Shown here: in pieces, positions 61,906-64,000 of the stretch | How the letters are laid out: the number at the start of each line of letters is the position of its first letter | How positions within the stretch are numbered: position 1 is the stretch's first letter | Origin: Adineta steineri | Taxonomy: Eukaryota > Rotifera > Eurotatoria > Adinetida > Adinetidae | Reading direction: 5' to 3' | NCBI GenBank assembly: GCA_905250115.1 | Contig: CAJNOI010000033.1 | Location: forward strand, 274,206 to 338,205 | Length of the DNA: 64,000 nucleotides | Notes under the pieces: model-generated | What the model was told of the DNA's origin: nothing | What the model saw: the letters and a program-made list of their open reading frames with translations, nothing else | The model's database searches: none | Position numbers and translations under genes: made by a program

Positions 61906-62226
61906 ATCAATGATGACGATTATATAATCATAATTGAATTAAAAAGAGAGTTTAACAACGTCATATCGATATAGATAATTAAAACAAAAAGAATATGTAG
62001 TTTATATAAGAACATAGGAGAAAGAATTGTATCAACATTTTATTCTGTTTGACTGTGTCACTACTTCAATATCATGTAACTTTGAGAAATAAAAATATAT
62101 AACGCTTTGTCACTGCTACATAAACATTCCTTATCTTTGTTTAGTCATCAAATCTTCTGCATTTTGATGTGTTCTGTCATTAACTATATATATAAAGTCT
62201 TTTAGTCCAAATATACACTTTGAAAA

Positions 62227-63687
62227 ATGTATTTCAAGGTAAATTATTTCTCTACTATTAAAAGTATGATATATTAGTAATCATTTGCGTTGTATATTCT
62301 AGTTTATCATTTGCTTTATATTATTTGTTGCAATTACTTGTAATTCACTTGATGATTGGCAGAAATTTAAACATGATTATAATAAACAATATAAAACTGT
62401 TGAAGAAGAAGCCGAACGTAAACAAATCTTTTTAAGAAATATGGAAAATATGAAAGAATATCAAAGAACTCATCCAGATGCAACATTCACTATGAAAATT
62501 AATCATTTAACTGATCGACGTTCCAAAGTAAGCATAATACTAAAACATAAAATTTTTAAAAACAAAAATTAAAATTTATCCTTTAGGAATTAGTGACTGG
62601 CTCAAAATTCTTTTCCAATATTCATTCTGAAAAAAATCAAAAATCAATTCAAATCGAATCAAATGTACCAACATCATTAGATTGGCGTGATAAAGGGGTA
62701 ATTACAGGGGTATATGATCAAGGACAAATGGGAACAGCTAGCGCGATTGCTGCTGTTGGTGAGTAATATTCATTATTTTTCATATATGAAAAAGGTTTTT
62801 GTTTTGTAAAATATATTCAGAAGTTATTGAAAGTTATCATGCTATTCGAACAAAAAATCTTGTGAAAGGTAGTATTAGTCAAGTTATTAATTGTTGTCCA
62901 GAAGATACCAACATTTTTGATTGTATATTAACGAAATTGGGTGGTAGTATATGTGGAGCAACTTTCTACAATTCATCAAGCGCTGCATGTGATCGAGACG
63001 CTTGTCAACCAGTTGCTGCAGTATGAAATGATCTTATTTAGATTTATTGATACAAATAAATAATTTCATTTAGTTTAATAAAATAAACAGATTCGAACCA
63101 GCTAATGAAGATACAATGTTAACAATTATTCAAGAGTCTCCACTTTATATTGGTATTGATGCTAGTCAAATAGGATTTGAAATGTATACCCAAGGTATAT
63201 GCAATCATTGTTGATCATTATTGATTTTCATTATACAATCATTTAGGTGTTTATCGCGATAAGGGTTGTTCACAAACAACGATTGATCATACGGTATATT
63301 GCAAATAGATTTGTTAATTATTATTTGTAAATGTCTTTATAGCTGCAACTTATTGGTTATGGTGAAAGTTCTGGTATTCCTTATTGGTTATGTAAAAATA
63401 GTTGGGGTAAGAATTCATTGATATGCATTTAATTTGAATTGTGAAATATATGTTTAGGTACTAACTGGGGTGATAGAGGTTATATACGTATCGAACGTGG
63501 TGTAAATACGTGTGGTATTGCAAATATTGTCGAACAAGTCGAATATATAGATGTAACAGATGTAACAGACGTAACAGACGTAACAGATACAACAGATGTA
63601 ACTGGTGATGCCGTCCGACAATTTACTTTCAATGGTCTATCTTTAGCACTTTTTTGTTTTGTTTTACATCTTTTTTCAAATTTATAA
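62227..63687 (+). CDS. Papain/cathepsin L-like protein lacking the catalytic Cys
   Basis: Eight exons (62227-62238, 62303-62527, 62587-62758, 62821-63020, 63074-63194, 63247-63293, 63343-63406, 63458-63687) give 356 aa. The 12-nt first exon starts a signal peptide (MYFKFIICFILFVAITCNS). An I29 inhibitor propeptide (DWQKFKHDYNKQYKTVEEE, MKINHLTDRRS) and a C1A domain (PTSLDWRDKGVITGVYDQGQ) follow. Where active enzymes have QCGSCW this has QMGTAS: the nucleophile is Ala130 and the following Trp is Ser131. The His (IDHT) and Asn (CKNSWGTNWGDRGYIRI) are kept. The protein should have no papain-type activity and may be a binding or regulatory pseudoenzyme. The C-terminus has a VTD repeat and a hydrophobic end (LSLALFCFVLHLFSNL) that resembles a GPI-anchor signal. 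Confidence 0.85.
63549..63602 (+). repeat. 9-bp coding repeat (Val-Thr-Asp), about six units
   Basis: GATGTAACA-type units repeat in register with the codons and encode VTDVTDVTDVTDTTDVT near the C-terminus of the papain-like protein, just before the hydrophobic tail. Confidence 0.85.
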
Positions 63688-64000
63688 CTATTTTTCATTT
63701 AAATAAATCTATGCTTAATTTACATTTTTATTTTTAAAATTTTAATCTTAACTTGAGAAAAAGAAACTCTTTGAATTCTTGTTGTATTATATTTAGATAG
63801 ATCTTTAGTACTTATCGTTTGAATGACCGAGCTAGCAAATATTACTTTTTTTGATGATGATTATGTCTATAGAATTTTTTCTTTGATCGATGTGATGCAT
63901 AACATAATATATTTTCTAGTTTTATTCTAAATATCTTGATTTGTCTATAGATATATCAATATGACCATGTTATGAATACGTGAGACAACATTCATCAAGC
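63688..64000. other. 3' flank, nothing seen
   Basis: AT-rich sequence after the papain-like gene; probable 3' UTR (AATAAA at about 63702) and then unassigned DNA to the window edge. Confidence 0.5.

Larger units (their letters stand above)
59345..62226. other. Intergenic with one MITE
   Basis: About 2.9 kb without a supported gene. It contains the piggyBac-type MITE (61000-61164) and a weak G/T and C/A foldback patch (61845-61905). A 121-codon minus-strand frame (60842-61207) and a 78-codon plus-strand frame (60924-61160) both run across the MITE and are coincidental. Confidence 0.6.

Overview
This window looks like nuclear DNA from an animal, most probably a bdelloid rotifer. It is AT-rich, with very short AT-rich introns (mostly 50-70 nt, GT-AG), animal-type genes, and dispersed G/T-rich patches that resemble the bdelloid telomere-type hexamer TGTGGG. 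It also carries a PAN/NHL multigene family and an ADP-ribosyltransferase fusion gene. The taxon is an inference: no rRNA, tRNA or mitochondrial marker was seen.

Layout. 1-4048: no supported gene. 4049-11197 (+): a tight same-strand array of DNPH1-like hydrolase, class II ARF GTPase, actin maturation protease-like (ACTMAP) and ORP9-like oxysterol-binding protein. 11462-18563 (-): S-adenosylmethionine decarboxylase (cut by a 100-N assembly gap), a KCTD2/5/17-like BTB protein, and a hormone-sensitive lipase whose last catalytic exon is present twice. 18564-24680: a lone rhodopsin-like GPCR (-) with a duplicated CRE-containing upstream block, and a 75-bp minisatellite. 24681-43529: four paralogues of a secreted PAN-linker-NHL protein (A +, B -, C +, D +). 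A and B face each other tail to tail as a large inverted repeat. 45060-48179 (+): a 1020-residue protein with a helical N-terminal region, a degenerate TIR-like domain, ankyrin repeat(s) and an R-S-E ADP-ribosyltransferase domain. 48353-51687 (-): a very compact array (PNPO, TAF11, C1orf74-like, DESI2-like) with 54-85 bp between reading frames. 52262-58038 (+): a TP53INP homologue and two tandem SLC35B3-like PAPS transporters. 58200-59344 (-): a membrane-anchored FkbM-type methyltransferase. 59345-62226: no gene, but one 165-bp piggyBac-type MITE. 62227-63687 (+): a papain-family protein whose catalytic cysteine is alanine.

How the genes relate. Most are unlinked housekeeping functions: nucleotide clean-up, Golgi traffic, lipid transfer, polyamine synthesis, ubiquitin adaptor, lipolysis, vitamin B6, transcription, sulfation donor transport. 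Where I assembled every exon of a gene the lengths summed to whole codons, which supports those models: DNPH1, ARF, ACTMAP, KCTD, DESI2, C1orf74-like, TP53INP, NHL copies A/B/C, TIR-ART and the papain homologue. NHL copy D is off by exactly one base. The most unusual items are the TIR-ankyrin-ART fusion, the active-site-dead papain homologue, the alternative lipase C-termini and the variable Thr linker of the NHL family.
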